DNA of 64,000 nucleotides, from positions 5,976,001 through 6,040,000 of the forward strand of contig CP042279.1 of NCBI GenBank assembly GCA_007858575.1. The letters run 5' to 3'. Shown piece after piece: positions 41,508 through 52,012 of this stretch. The notes beneath the pieces were generated by a model. That model saw nothing but the letters and a program-made list of their open reading frames with translations, searched no databases and was not told the DNA's origin. The translations under genes and the position numbers were made by a program. The first letter of the stretch is position 1. Each line of letters opens with the position of its first letter. The stretch comes from Streptomyces sp. WAC08241 (GTDB lineage: Bacteria > Actinomycetota > Actinomycetes > Streptomycetales > Streptomycetaceae).

Positions 41508-42307
41508 TCAGTCCCCGGGGTCTGGCTCGGCGCGGGCTCCAGGCCTCGCCCTCGCCGACCGACCGGCTGTAGTCGTTGTGGACCCAGTCGTGCTGGGTGA
41601 ACCTGTTGCCGGTCCAGCGGTACGTGATCACGTCCTCGCCCGGTACGCGACCGGGTCGCCCTTCGCGTACACCTGCTTGGTGACGATCAGGTCGCCCCGG
41701 TCGATCGTGGCGTACACCGCCGCGTCCTCGGCCGCGAAGACGTTCTCGTAGCCGTCGTTCCGGCTGCGGTAGACGTACGTGCCGATGCCGATGCCGTCAC
41801 CGCAGGTCATCACGTTGACGACGACGTCGGGGGCGGGCGCGTTCGTGAGGTTGCCGTAGGAGGCGTCCACCGGGTACGAGTCCGCCGCGCACGGCTTCAG
41901 GTCGTCCTTGAACCGCTCGCTGATCTTCGGATCGGCCTTGAGCAGCCGGATCGGGTCCACCCGCTCCGCCGACTGCGGGCCCGTGACGGCCGACGCGGAG
42001 GGTGGGGCGGCCGCGGCGATCCCGTCGCTGCGGGCCGCGCCCTCGTCGCGGGAGCCCGTGCCGCCGGTGGAACAGGCGGCCAGGGAGAGGCCGACGGCGA
42101 CGAGCCCGGCCGTCGCCGTGGCGCCCGCGACCCGGGCGGTACGCCGAGGGCGGCGGCGTCCGGCGGAAGCCGGTCGCCGCCGCCGGGGCCGCGGAAGTCG
42201 TCGTCGGATCCGTCGTCGGGACGGTCGTCGAAAGGGCCGTCGGGTCCGTCGCCGTGTCCGGGGTCTCTGCCGGATGCGTCGTCGGGCCCGTCCTCTATGC
42301 CGCGCAC
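41508..42307 (-). CDS. cseA: Lipoprotein CseA, negative modulator of the SigE system, frameshifted
   Basis: Extracytoplasmic lipoprotein that damps the CseBC response in S. coelicolor. The lipobox is VAVGLSLAAC preceded by a hydrophobic h-region (GATATAGLVAVGLS). The mature domain contains AERVDPIRLLKADPKISERF, CAADSYPVDASYGNLTNAPA, VVVNVMTCGDGIGIGTYVYR and RGDLIVTKQVYAKGDPVAYR. From the GTG at 42307, which overlaps the sigE stop, an acidic Asp/Gly-rich stretch of about 55 residues precedes the signal peptide, long for a lipoprotein n-region. Breaks lie near 42140 and 41640; the end at 41508 needs one more correction. Confidence 0.85.
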
Positions 42308-42866
42308 CGCGCACGCCCCCTTCGTCGCCTCGTACGGTCGTCCGCTCCCCGGCCCGCCCCAGGGCGCGGGCGTCGAGGTCGCGGCTCTCCAGCTCCTGCC
42401 GGAGCCGGGCGAGCGCGCGGTGGAGCGTGGACTTCACCGTACCGGTCGACATGCCGAGCGCCGCCGCCGTCTCCTCCGTGCTCATCTGTTCCCAGTGGCG
42501 CAGGACGACGACGCTGCGCTGCTTCGGCGCGAGCACCTTCAGGACGTCCATCAGGAGGGCCCGGTCGGCGTGCTGCTCGGTCGCGTCGGCCACGCTCGCG
42601 TCGGGGAGCTGCTCGGTCGGCACCTCCTCCAGCTTGCGCGAGCGCCACCACTCGGTCCGGGTGTTGATCATGACCCGGCGCAGGTAGGCGTCGGCGAGGG
42701 ACTTGTCGGCGATGCCGTCCCAGCGGCCGTACGTACGGGCCAGGGCCGTCTGGAGGAGGTCCTGGGCGTCGACGGGGTCGGCCACGAGACGGCGCGCGCT
42801 GCGCAGCAGGGCGTCCTGCCGCGTGCGTACGTACTCCTCGAAGTCGAGCACCTCACCGTGCCTCAT
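42295..42866 (-). CDS. sigE: ECF RNA polymerase sigma factor SigE
   Basis: Extracytoplasmic-function sigma factor for cell-envelope homeostasis. Region 2: VLDFEEYVRTRQDALLRSAR, PVDAQDLLQTALARTYGRWD and SLADAYLRRVMINTRTEWWR. Region 4: VLKVLAPKQRSVVVLRHWEQ, MSTEETAAALGMSTGTVKST and LHRALARLRQELESRDLDAR. I chose the ATG at 42866 (GGAGG 8 bases upstream). The region downstream of RDLDAR shifts frame near 42350; the corrected end RCAA at 42295 matches the known C-terminus. There is no anti-sigma gene; control is by the CseBC kinase pair at the promoter. Confidence 0.94.
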
Positions 42867-43042
42867 CCGAACTGCCTCCATCCCCGTGACCTGCTTGTTC
42901 CCTCGTGTCGTGGACGACGCTACGGAGCGGTTGTCACGGGGCTGTGCGGGGCAGCCGTCGGTGGACGCACGGCTACCCATCGGTTGTGTAACAGCGGGGA
43001 GGAAGGGGTTTCGGAGCCGGCCCGGCGGAGGAGGGCCGGGTC

Positions 43043-43984
43043 TCAGGAGAGGGCAGGCGGTAGAAGCCGCCGTCCAGCGGTTCGACGAGGCCGTCCGCGA
43101 CCAGGCCGTCCAGGGCCCTGGCCCGCTGGACCGGCTCGTCCCAGACCGCGTCCAGGGCCTCGCGCGCCACCGGGTCCGCCGAGTCCCGCAGGACGGCGAG
43201 GAGCCGCCCGCGGACCTGCCGGTCGGTGCCCGCGTACGTCTGGCCGCGCCGGGCGGGCCGTCGTGCGCCGGCTTCCCCGAGAGCCGCCAGGCGCACTGCC
43301 CGGAGATCGGGCAGCGCCCGCAGTCCTCGTTCTTCGCCGTGCACACCAGGGCGCCCAGCTCCATGGAGGCGGCGGCCCAGCGGGAGGCCGTCTCCTCGTC
43401 CTCCGGCAGCAGGGCGCGGGCCAGCCGCCGCTCGGCGGCCGTGGTCGCGTTCGGCGGGTACTGGACCCCGGTCGCCGCGCGGGCGAAGACCCGGCGCACG
43501 TTGGTGTCCAGGACGGCGTGCCGCTGCCCGTAGGCGAAGGAGGCCACCGCGGCGGCCGTGTACTCCCCGATGCCGGGCAGCGCGAGGAGCTGCGCGTGGT
43601 CGCTCGGCACGTCCCCGCCGTGCCGCTCCGTTATGGCCGTGGCCGCGGCGTGCAGCCGCAGCGCGCGGCGGGGGTAGGCCGAGCCGGCCCCAGGCGCGGA
43701 CCGCCTCGCCGGGGGCCTCGGCGGCCAGGTCGGCCGGGCGGGGCCAGCGCGCGAGCCACTGCTCGTACACCGGCAGGACCCGGACGACCGGGGTCTGCTG
43801 GAGCATGAACTGCTCACCATGACCCCCAGGCACCGGCCTCGGGGCGGCGCCAGGGCAGGTCACGGGCGTGCTGGTCGAACCAGGCGAGGACGGGCCGGTG
43901 CAGCTCGGCGGGGACGGCGGGCACCCCGGGGATCCCGGCGGCCCCGGCGGCTCCGGCGGCGGAGGGCGTGTCGATGGAAGTCAT
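43043..43984 (-). CDS. mutY: A/G-specific adenine glycosylase, frameshifted
   Basis: Removes adenine mispaired with 8-oxoguanine. The N-terminus is an Ala-rich leader followed by AELHRPVLAWFDQHARDLPW. Then come EFMLQQTPVVRVLPVYEQWL, RRALRLHAAATAITERHGGD, ALPGIGEYTAAAVASFAYGQ (helix-hairpin-helix) and RHAVLDTNVRRVFARAATG (catalytic Asp). The iron-sulfur ligands are C-x6-C-x2-C-x5-C in CTAKNEDCGRCPISGQC. Breaks lie near 43830, 43680 and 43260. Without one further correction near the end the frame runs on to 42973; restoring it gives the short ending RLPLS at 43043. No complete C-terminal NUDIX-like domain is visible, as in many actinobacterial MutY. Confidence 0.9.
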
Positions 43985-44017
43985 GGCACCCACGATCCTG
44001 ACACGGTTCCGGGGTGA

Positions 44018-45050
44018 TCAGTGCGCGTCGTACGGCGCGTGCCGACCCTGCCCGGGGTTCTCGTAGGGGGAGGCGGGGTCCCCGTACGGGGAGCGGGGTT
44101 CCCGTACGGGGAGGGGCGGGGTTCTCGTACGAGGGAGCGGGGTCTCCGTACGGGGAGGGGGCGCCGTACGGGGAAGCGGAACCGTACGGGGTGGCGGGCG
44201 CCGCACCGTAGGGGGCCGAGGGTCGTGGGCGTACGGGGCCGAGGGGTCCTGGGCGGGCGCGGAGCCGTACGCGGGCGCGGAGCCGTACGGAGGAGCGGCG
44301 TCGTACGCGGGAGCGGAACCGTACGGGGTGGCGGGAGCGGCGTCGTACGAAGGCGCGGACCCGTACGGGGAGGCGGGTCCCTGCGGGGCGCGGGGTCGAA
44401 CAGGGAGGGCTCGGCGGGGCGGCGGCCGGGGCGGACGCACGGGGCCCGGACCCGCGCACCACACCACCAGCGTGTTCCGGCTCGACCGGGCCGCCTCGAC
44501 CAGGGACCGCACCGGACGCTCGGCGAACCGCATCACCAGGAAGGCGACCAGGGCGCCGAGGAGCAGGCCGGCGGTCACGTCGTGCGGGTAGTGGACGCCG
44601 ACGAAGACCCGGGAGAAGGCCATGAGCAGCGCCATCGGCACGGTGAAGCGGCCCAGCCCGCGCCAGGACAGGGCGAGCGCGATCGCGGCGGCGCCCGCGA
44701 TGGCCGAGTGGTTGCTGGGAAGGACCAGTCGCCGTAGGGCGGGCAGGTGACGAGCGAGGCGGGGCTCCGGCGACCGCGCGGCACGGACGTTCCTCGTCGA
44801 TCAGCGACTTCAGCGCCTCGCTCACCACGTAGCCGAAGGCGGTGGCGAGCGGGGCGAGCAGCGCGAGCGCCATCGCCCCGCCCGAACCGTCGCGGGAGCG
44901 CCACCAGCCGGCCACGAAGAGCACGCCGAAGAGCAGCAGTCCGGCCTCGGTCCAGACCTCGGCCAGGAGCTGGAACCAGTGCGGCGTGGCGTGGGCGAAG
45001 TCGGCGACGTCGAGATACAGACGGTCGGAGAGGTCGAGGAGGGTGTCCAT
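44018..45050 (-). CDS. PAP2-family membrane phosphatase with Pro/Tyr-rich repeat tail, frameshifted
   Basis: Membrane phosphatase of the lipid-phosphate/undecaprenyl-PP type. The tripartite PAP2 signature is present: KSLIDEERP (KX6RP), SFPSNHS (PSGH-like) and SRVFVGVHYPHDVTAG (SRX5HX3D). About six membrane helices (GLLLFGVLFVAGWW, MALALLAPLATAFGYVVSEA, LLLGALVAFLVMRFA). The C-terminal 130 or so residues are repetitive, in PYGSAP, YDAAP and PYGDPA units, giving a long flexible Pro/Tyr tail. Breaks are near 44755, 44710, 44400 and 44218, so the reading frame of part of the tail is uncertain. Substrate not known. Confidence 0.85.
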
Positions 45051-45271
45051 GGGGAACGACGCTAACCGGAATCCGGAGCGCCTCGCCCCGGGCCATCGGC
45101 CGGAGCGACCCTCGACGAAAGTGGGGGCGCCGATTCGCTCCGGTTGGCCCCGTTTTCACTCGTGGACCCGGAAAAGTTCCCGGAAAGACGGATGTGATCA
45201 TCGGCAAAACTTGAGGTCTCGGGCGGCGGGTGGGGCGGGAGTTGGGCCCGATCTCTCGTAAGGTTCGGGTC

Positions 45272-46154
45272 GTGGGATCTTTGCGCAATCCGGTCGGGCC
45301 GCTTCCTCCACCATCTACTGGCGACGGAGGGCGGTGGCGGTGTGCCTGGTGGCACTCCTCGCCCTGCTCACCGTGTGGGCCGTGACGTCCGGCGGCGGGG
45401 CGGCGGGAAGCCGAGCGACTCCGCCAACGGCTCGTCGCCCACCCCGCCCTCCATCACGCCCGGGCCCTCCGGGTCGGGTCCCGCGATCAGCCAACAGCCC
45501 GGCGGGCGCGACGAGTCGGGCGAGGAGGACGGAGCCTCCGGCGGCAACGGCGGCACGGACTCCGGCGGCTCCGGATCGGGCTCCGGCTCCGGTGGCGCGG
45601 ACGCGGGCGCGGACGGCGGTACGGGATCCGGGGTTCGGACTCCACCGGGACCTCCGGATCGGGCGACCCCGCCAAGAACGGTGACGGCGACGGGGCCGGC
45701 GGCGACGGCGGCGCGGGCACCGGCGCGGGCCGGCAGCTCCCGGCCGGTACGACGGTCCCCAACTGCCCCGCCGGATCGCTCCAGTTGACGCTCAGGTCCG
45801 TCAAGGTCACCTACGAGACGGGGAGAGGCCCCGCTTCCAGCTCGTCGCGAAGAACACCTCGGACGTCGACTGCAAGGCCGACTTCGGCCCCGCAACGCGG
45901 TCCTGACGATCAGCGACGCCAAGGACGACGAGGTCTGGTCCTCCGACCACTGCCCGCGCCCCGGCACCCCGCTCCTGCTGAGCCTGCCCGCGGGCGCGAC
46001 CGTCACCCACACCGTGGAGTGGGACCGCGGGCGCAGCGCCCCGCGGTGCGCCACTGCCCCGGCGGGCCCGGCCGGCCCCGGCACCTATCTGGTGGAGGCC
46101 GCGATGCCGGGCGTGAAGATCCTCCCGGCCGCGTTCACGCTCGCCAAGGACTGA
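45272..46154 (+). CDS. Membrane-anchored secreted protein of unknown function, frameshifted
   Basis: N-terminus VGSLRNPVGPLPSTIYWRRR (one C restored near 45306) followed by one membrane helix (AVAVCLVALLALLTVWAVTS), a Gly/Ser/Asp-rich linker of about 110 residues (repeats of SGGSGSGSGSGGADAGADG) and an extracytoplasmic beta domain: NCPAGSLQLTLRSVKVTYE, RFQLVAKNTSDVDCKADF, NAVLTISDAKDDEVWSSDHC and GTYLVEAAMPGVKILPAAFT. Four cysteines in the domain suggest two disulfides. Breaks are near 45410, 45640, 45830 and 45893. I do not know its role. It converges with disA, 21 bp between stops. Confidence 0.75.
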
Positions 46155-46175
46155 GGGCCCGCCGGGCCCCGCCGC

Positions 46176-47298
46176 TCAGACGTACCGCTCCAGGATCGAG
46201 GACTCCGCGAGCCGGGACAGGCCCTCGCGGACGCTGCGGGCGCGGGCTCGCCGACGCCGTCGACGGCCTGGAGGTCGTCGACGCTGGCCGCGAGGAGCTT
46301 CTGCAGCCCGCCGAAGTGCTCCACGAGCCGCTCGATGATCGCGCCCGGCAGCCGCGGCACCTTCGCGAGGAGCCGGTAGCCGCGCGGCGAGACGGCCGAG
46401 TCGAGGGTCTCGGGCGAGCCGCTGTAGCCGAGCGCCCGTGCCACGACGGGGAGTTCGAGCAGCTCGGTGTGGGTGAGCGCGTCCAGTTCGGTGAGCGCCT
46501 CCGCGACCGTCCGCGAGCGCTTGGCCGTCGGCTCCGGCACGTAGTCCCGGATCACCAGCTCGCGCTCCGGCTCCACGCCCGCGATCAGCTCGTCGAGCTG
46601 GAGCGAGAGCAGGCGCCCGTCGGTGCCGAGCTCGACCACGTACTCGGCGATCTCGGTGGCGATCCGGCGGACCATCTCCAGGCGCTGCGCGACGGCGGTG
46701 ACGTCCCGGACCGTGACCAGGTCCTCGATCTCCAGGGCGGAGAGCGTGCCCGCCACCTCGTCGAGCCGGAGCTTGTACCGCTCCAGGGTCGCGAGCGCCT
46801 GGTTGGCGCGGGACAGGATCGCGGCCGACTCCTCCAGGACCCGGCGCTCGCCGTGCACGTACAGCGCGATCAGGCGCATCGACTGGGAGACGGAGACGAC
46901 CGGGAAGTTGCACTGCTTGAGACCCGGTCCGCGGTGCGGTGGCGGGTGCCGGTCTCCTCGGTGGGGATGGAGGCGTCCGGGACGAGCTGCACGCCCGCCC
47001 GGTGGATCTTGGTGATGTCCTTGTCGAGGACGAGCGCGCCGTCGAGCTTGCACAGCTCGCGCAGGCGGGTGGCGGTGAACTCGACGTCCAGCACGAAGCC
47101 GCCGGTGCACATCGAATCGACCGCTTTGTCCAGGCCGAGCACGATGAGCCCGCCCGTGTTCCCCCGGAGGATCTGCTCCAGGCCGTCGCGCAGGGCGGTG
47201 CCCGGCGCGACCGCGCTCAGGGCGGCGCGCATCAGCGCTTCACTGCCGGAGCCCGCGCCGGATTTCCCAGGAGCTGCTGCCCCGTCCTTGGCTGCCAC
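46176..47298 (-). CDS. disA: DNA-integrity scanning diadenylate cyclase DisA
   Basis: Makes c-di-AMP from two ATP and scans DNA. The DAC domain contains LIVLGLDKAVDSMCTGGFVL, LCKLDGALVLDKDITKIHRA (DGA motif) and PTEETGTRHRTADRV (RHR motif). The middle helical region is ILSRANQALATLERYKLRLD, and the C-terminal helix-hairpin-helix domain is VPRLPGAIIERLVEHFGGLQ, KLLAASVDDLQAVDGVGE and REGLSRLAESSILERYV. Breaks are near 46920 and 46240. The GTG at 47298 has GAGGAG upstream. It stands in its usual place next to radA. Confidence 0.95.
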
Positions 47299-47507
47299 TG
47301 CACTCCTCCGGCTCGTACGGATGGGCGAGACCAGGGCAAAGTCTAGCGACACCACCCTGCCGCCCTCCGCCCCCGACCGAACGCGGGTGGTGCGGAAGGG
47401 GTCCCCACCCGGGGCCGGAACCAACCCTTCCCCCACCGGGACCCCCGTCGACCACCACGCCCACCCCTTGCCGGAGCCTTTGCCGGATCCTTGCCGGGGC
47501 CTTGGCC

Positions 47508-47690
47508 GGACCTCTGTCGGGAGTGTGGTTCTGCTCGCGTCGGGGCTCGTCCGGGCCCTGATCGGGAGCCCGGCCCCGCCCGCGCCGAGGGCCCGGCTGG
47601 GCCCTGACCGGGAGTCCGGTCCTGCCCGCGTCGGGGGCTCGCCCGGGCCTTGATCGGGAGCTCGGCCCCGCCCGCGCCGGGCGTTCCACA
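47508..47690. repeat. 46-bp imperfect tandem repeat between disA and radA
   Basis: Copies begin near 47508, 47553, 47599 and 47645. The shared core is GGGCCCTGATCGGGAGCCCG followed by CCCCGCCCGCGCCGGGGGC-like sequence, with mostly pyrimidine transitions between copies. It fills most of the 425-bp gap between disA (ends 47298) and radA (47724); the rest, 47299-47507, holds GC-rich leader sequence with no gene I would call. It is non-coding by position. Confidence 0.7.
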
Positions 47691-47723
47691 GGGCCCCGGG
47701 CGCGAGCCCGCCCCCGCCCCGCC

Positions 47724-49125
47724 CTACCCCTCCGCGCCCTCCGGCGCCTTCGCGCGCCGCCCGCGGGCAGGACCCGCAGCGCGTCGCCCATGTCCGCGAC
47801 CTCCGTCACCCGCATGCCCGGCGGCACCTTCCCCGGGTCCGTCGGGACCAGCGCGTGCGTGAAGCCGAGCCGGTGCGCCTCCGCGAGGCGCCGCTGCACG
47901 CCCGTCACCCGCCGGACCTCGCCCGCGAGCCCGACCTCCCCGATCGCCACCAGGTTCTTCGGCAGCGGGGTGTCGCTCGCCGCGGAGGCGAGCGCGAGCG
48001 CGATCGCCAGGTCGGCGGCCGGCTCGGAGAGCTTCACGCCGCCCACGGTCGCGCTGTAGATGTCCCGCTTGCCGAGCGCGCTGATCCGGCCGCGCTGCTC
48101 CAGGACCGCCAGCATCATCGAGACCCGGGAGGTCTCCAGACCGGAGACGGTCCGGCGCGGGAGGGGATCTGGGAGTCCACCGTCAGCGACTGCACCTCGG
48201 CGACGAGCGGCCGGCGGCCCTCCAGGGTGACCGTCAGACAGGTGCCCGGCACGGCCACGTCGCGCCGGGTCAGGAAGAGCCCCGACGGGTCGGCGAGACC
48301 CGTGATCCCCTCGTCGTGCAGCTCGAAGCAGCCGACCTCGTCGGTCGCCCCGTACCGGTTCTTCACGCCCCGCACCAGCCGCAGGCGCGCGTGCCGGTCG
48401 CCCTCGAAGCTCAGCACCACGTCGACCAGGTGCTCCAGGAGCTGGGGGCCCGCGATGGCCCCGTCCTTGGTGACGTGGCCGACCAGGAGCGTGGACATCC
48501 CGCGCTCCTTGGAGGCCCGGATCAGCGCGCCCGCGACCTCGCGGACCTGCGCCATGCCGCCGGGCGCGCCGTCGATCTCGGGCGAGGCGATCGTCTGCAC
48601 CGAGTCCAGGATCAGCAGCGAGGGCTTCACCGCGTCCAGGTGCCCGAGGACCGCCGACAGGTCGGTCTCCGCCGCCAGGTACAGGTGGTCGTCGATCGCG
48701 CCGATCCGGTCGGCGCGCAGCCGGACCTGGCTCGCGGACTCCTCGCCCGTGACGTACAGCGTGCGGTGCTCGTCGCTCGCCGCCTTCGCCGCCACGTCGA
48801 GCAGCAGCGTCGACTTGCCGACGCCCGGCTCGCCCGCGAGCAGCACCACGGCGCCGGGCACGAGACCCCCGCCGAGGACCCGGTCCAGCTCGTCGACGCC
48901 GGTCGAGCGGGCGGTCGCCTGCCGGCCGTCGACCTGGCCGATGGGCAGGGCGGCGGTGGAGACCCGGCCCGCGGCGGTCGTCCGGACGGCGGGCGCGCCG
49001 TACTCCTCCACCGTCCCCCAGGCCTGGCACTCGGGACAGCGGCCGAGCCACTTGGCCGTCTGCCAGCCGCACTCGGTGCAGCGGTAGGACGGTCGCTCCT
49101 TGGCGGATTTCGTACGGGCAGCCAT
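47724..49125 (-). CDS. radA: DNA repair protein RadA (Sms)
   Basis: RecA-like ATPase with Lon-like C-terminus that processes recombination intermediates. Zinc finger: SYRCTECGWQTAKWLGRCPEC. ATPase: LVPGAVVLLAGEPGVGKSTL (Walker A), LYVTGEESASQVRLRADRIG, SLLILDSVQTIASPEIDGAP and the RadA motif VRGVKNRYGATDEVG. The Lon-like domain is MMLAVLEQRGRISALGKRDI, SATVGGVKLSEPAADLAIAL and LVAIGEVGLAGEVRRVTGVQ. The single main break is near 48163; a second near 47760 restores an end RAKAPEGAEG at 47724. Start ATG 49125. Confidence 0.93.
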
Positions 49126-49310
49126 GCGCCCCACCGTAGCCGCCGCCACCGACAACGGGCCCCGGCCCCGCGAACCCGGGTCCGGAGCCCGTACGGCCCG
49201 TCCACGGAACGCCGGATTCCTGTCCTCTTTCGAGCGATACCTTCACCCGTAGGGATGAGAAGTGCGCGACCGGTACGAAGAATGCCCCCGGTCCTGCCTA
49301 GGGTCGCCCA

Positions 49311-51091
49311 GTGACGAGCAGCAGGCTGGAAACCCCCGCACGCACCACCGGCGCACACCGGGCGCACCGCACCACGGACCAGGGACCGCGCACGCTCGGC
49401 CGGCGGCCCCCGCCCACTACGAGCCCGCCCTCGACGGCCTCTTCACGTACTGCCTCTCCGTGCTCTGCGACCACGACACGGCCACCGCCGTCCTCGGCGA
49501 CGTCCTCGCCGTGGCCGAGCGCCACCGGGGCCGCTGCCCTCCGACGAGGACGGGCGCACGGCCTGGCTGTACGCCCTCGCCCGCTGGGCCTGTCTGCGCA
49601 CCCTCGGCGAGCAGCGCCGCAAGCGCCAGGGCGCCCACACCGGCCGCCCCGCCGTCACCCCGCCCGAGCCGCCCCGGGTCTCCGCCGAGACCGCCGAGCG
49701 GCACCGCGCCGAACTCGCCCTCCTCGCCTGGCCCGAGGCGGCCGGCACCACGCCCGAGCAGCGCGAGGCCCTGAGCTCGCCGTGCGGCACGGCCTCAACC
49801 ACCGCCAGGTCGCCGCCGTCCTCTCCCTCGACCCGCTCGCCGCCCGCGAGCTCCTCGCCACCGCCCACTGCGAGGTCGAGCGCACCCGGGCCGCCCTCGC
49901 CGTCGTCGAGACCGGGAGCTGCCCCACCGTCGCCCGGCTCACCGGCGACCACCGGTGCTCCTCTCGGCCACCCTGCGCGCCGAACTCGTCCGGCACGTCG
50001 ACGACTGCCCCCGCTGCCGCCGCGCCGCCGAGCGCGTGGGCGCTGCGGGCCCTGGCCCGGCGCCGGCTCCCCGCCCCGGACCGGCTGCCGCTCGTCGAGG
50101 CGCCCCGGGCCGCCGCGTACATGGCCATGCTGCACGTGCCCCGCGCGCGTGCCGGGGCCCTGCGCTTCGCGCCCACCGGCTTCCCCCTGGACCCCAAGGA
50201 CCACACGGCCCGCCGCGACCGGATGCGGGCCCGCGCGGTGACCACCACCGTCGTCGCGGCCGTGGTCGCCGCCCCCGTCCTCGCCCTGTGGACCACCTAC
50301 CGGGGCACCACCGAGACCACCGCGCACGACGGGGACGGATCAGCGCGCGCGAGACGGACGACGAGGCCGGCCCGGACGGGCACCCGTACGACCGGTACGA
50401 GAACGCGGGCAACGCCCGCGCCACCCCCGAGCCCCGCTTCACCCGGGCAGCCGCTCCCCGACGTCTCCGTCGAGGTGGTCAGCCCCGGCGGCCCCACCGG
50501 CTCCGGAGCCCCTCGAAGCCCGGCGAATCCGCCCCCGGCTGGGTCACGGTCACCGCGCGCGGCCACGGCGACCTGACCCTCCTGACGCTCACCGCCGCCG
50601 GGGACGCGCCCGTCGAGTGGGCGCTGTGGACGGACGCGCCCTGGATCTACGTGAGCCGCGCCACCGGCGCGCTCCGCCCCGGCGAGCAGGTCACGATCGC
50701 GGTCCGCGTCGACCACGCGCGCGAGCCCGCGGGCGCGTGGAGCGCCCGGGTCGGGGTGAACCCCTCGGGCGCGGTGGTGCGCATCACCGGAGCCGGCCCG
50801 GCCGGGCCGAAGGAGGTCTTCCAGCCGGCCCCGAACGTGCCCCGGCCGCCGAAGCCGACGCCGCCCCCGCCGGGCACGACCGATCCGACCACGCCGCCCA
50901 CGACCCCGCCGCCGACGACCGAACCGCCGACCACCCCGCCCCCGACGACGGAGGAGCCGCCCACGACCCCGCCGCCCACGACGGAGGAGCCGACCACCCC
51001 GCCGCCGACGACGGAGGAGCCCCCGCCGCCGACCACGGACCCGGGCACGACCCCGCCGCCGACGGCGGAGGAGCCGCCCCCGTCCTCCTGA
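49311..51091 (+). CDS. Sigma-like/zinc-anti-sigma-like/transmembrane/BACON fusion protein, frameshifted
   Basis: About 590 residues. The N-terminal part looks like ECF sigma region 2 (ALDGLFTYCLSVLCDHDTAT, AVLGDVLAVAERHRGR, ALARWACLRTLGEQRRKRQG) and region 4 (ELAVRHGLNHRQVAAVLSLD, PLAARELLATAHCEVERTRA). An H-x3-C-x2-C zinc motif typical of anti-sigma domains follows (LVRHVDDCPRCRRAAERV), then one membrane helix (AVTTTVVAAVVAAPVLALWT), an extracytoplasmic BACON-like beta domain (VEWALWTDAPWIYVSRATGA, RPGEQVTIAVRVDHAREPAG) and a wall-spanning Pro/Thr tail of TTPPPTTEE repeats. Breaks occur near 49412, 49540, 49772, 49955, 50035, 50337, 50447 and 50510. Function inferred only: a membrane-tethered transcription regulator sensing glycan. 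Confidence 0.7.
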
Positions 51092-51115
51092 GGACCCTGA
51101 GGACCCTGAGGACCC

Positions 51116-51972
51116 TCAGACCCGCGGGTCCGCCGGGTGCGGGGCCACCAGCGGCAACTGCGAGGCGAGCCGGGCCTCGCACAGGCCGGCTAGCACCTCG
51201 TACGCCTCCTCGCCCATCATCTCCGTGAGCTCGGGCCGGTACGTGACGTAGACTGGCTCCCCGGCGCCGTGCGCCGAGGTGGCCGAGGTGCACCACCAGT
51301 GTAGGTCGTGACCGCCCGGGCCCCAGCCCCGGCGGTCGTACTCCCGATCGACACCTGGAGGACCCGGGTGTCGTCGGGCCGGTCGATCCAGTCGTACGTC
51401 CGGCGCACCGGCAACTGCCAGCACACGTCCGGCTTGGTCTCCAGCGGCTCCCGGCCCTCCTTCAGGGCCAGGATGTGCAGCGAGCAGCCCATGCCGCCCG
51501 CGAACCCGGGACGGTTCTGGAAGATGCAGGAACCCTCCCAGCGGCGGGTCTGCCGGTCGCCGTCCTCGTCGAGCTGCGTCCAGCCCGTCTCCGTGCCGAC
51601 GTCGTGGAACTGCCACAGCTCCGGCGTGAGCCGGGCCACGTGCTCCGCGACCCGCTTCTCGTCGTCCTCGTCGGAGAAGTGCGCGCCCAGTGTGCAGCAG
51701 CCGTCGTCGGCCCGGCCCGCCTGGATGCCCTGGCAGCCGCTCCCGAAGACGCACGTCCACCGCGAGGTCAGCCAGGTCAGGTCGCAGCGGAAGACCTGCT
51801 CCTCGTCGGCCGGATCGGGAAACTCGACCCACGCGCGCGCGAAGTCCAGGCCCTTCTCGTCCGGCACCACGTCCTTCGCCCGCTTCCCGGCGCCCTTGGC
51901 CGCCTTGGCGGCACTCACGTCCGCAGGAACGGCACTGTCTTTGTCCTGCTTCGCCTTTTTCGTCTTTGGCAC
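51116..51972 (-). CDS. Cys-rich protein of unknown function
   Basis: About 285 residues, conserved in streptomycetes by my recollection of the family; no function. The N-terminus is Lys/Ala-rich (PKTKKAKQDKDSAVPADVSA). The body contains a cysteine cluster CVFGSGCQGIQAGRADDGCC, reminiscent of Zn/Fe-S-binding DUF3109-like proteins, then LGAHFSDEDDEKRVAEHVAR and two further Cys (SCIFQNRPGFAGGMGCSLHI, DVCWQLPVRR). A Trp/His patch HDLHWWCTSATSAHGAGEPV lies near the C-terminus. One break near 51345. The GTG start is divergent from the Ppx/GppA gene, 40 bp apart. Confidence 0.7.
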
Positions 51973-52012
51973 GCTCTCCAGCGTATGCCGCGCGCGCAGT
52001 AGCGTTCCGCCC

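Noticed and set aside
47299..47507. Small gene in the disA-radA gap
   Set aside because: No frame has a convincing start, ribosome site or conserved sequence; the gap is dominated by GC-rich leader and tandem repeat.
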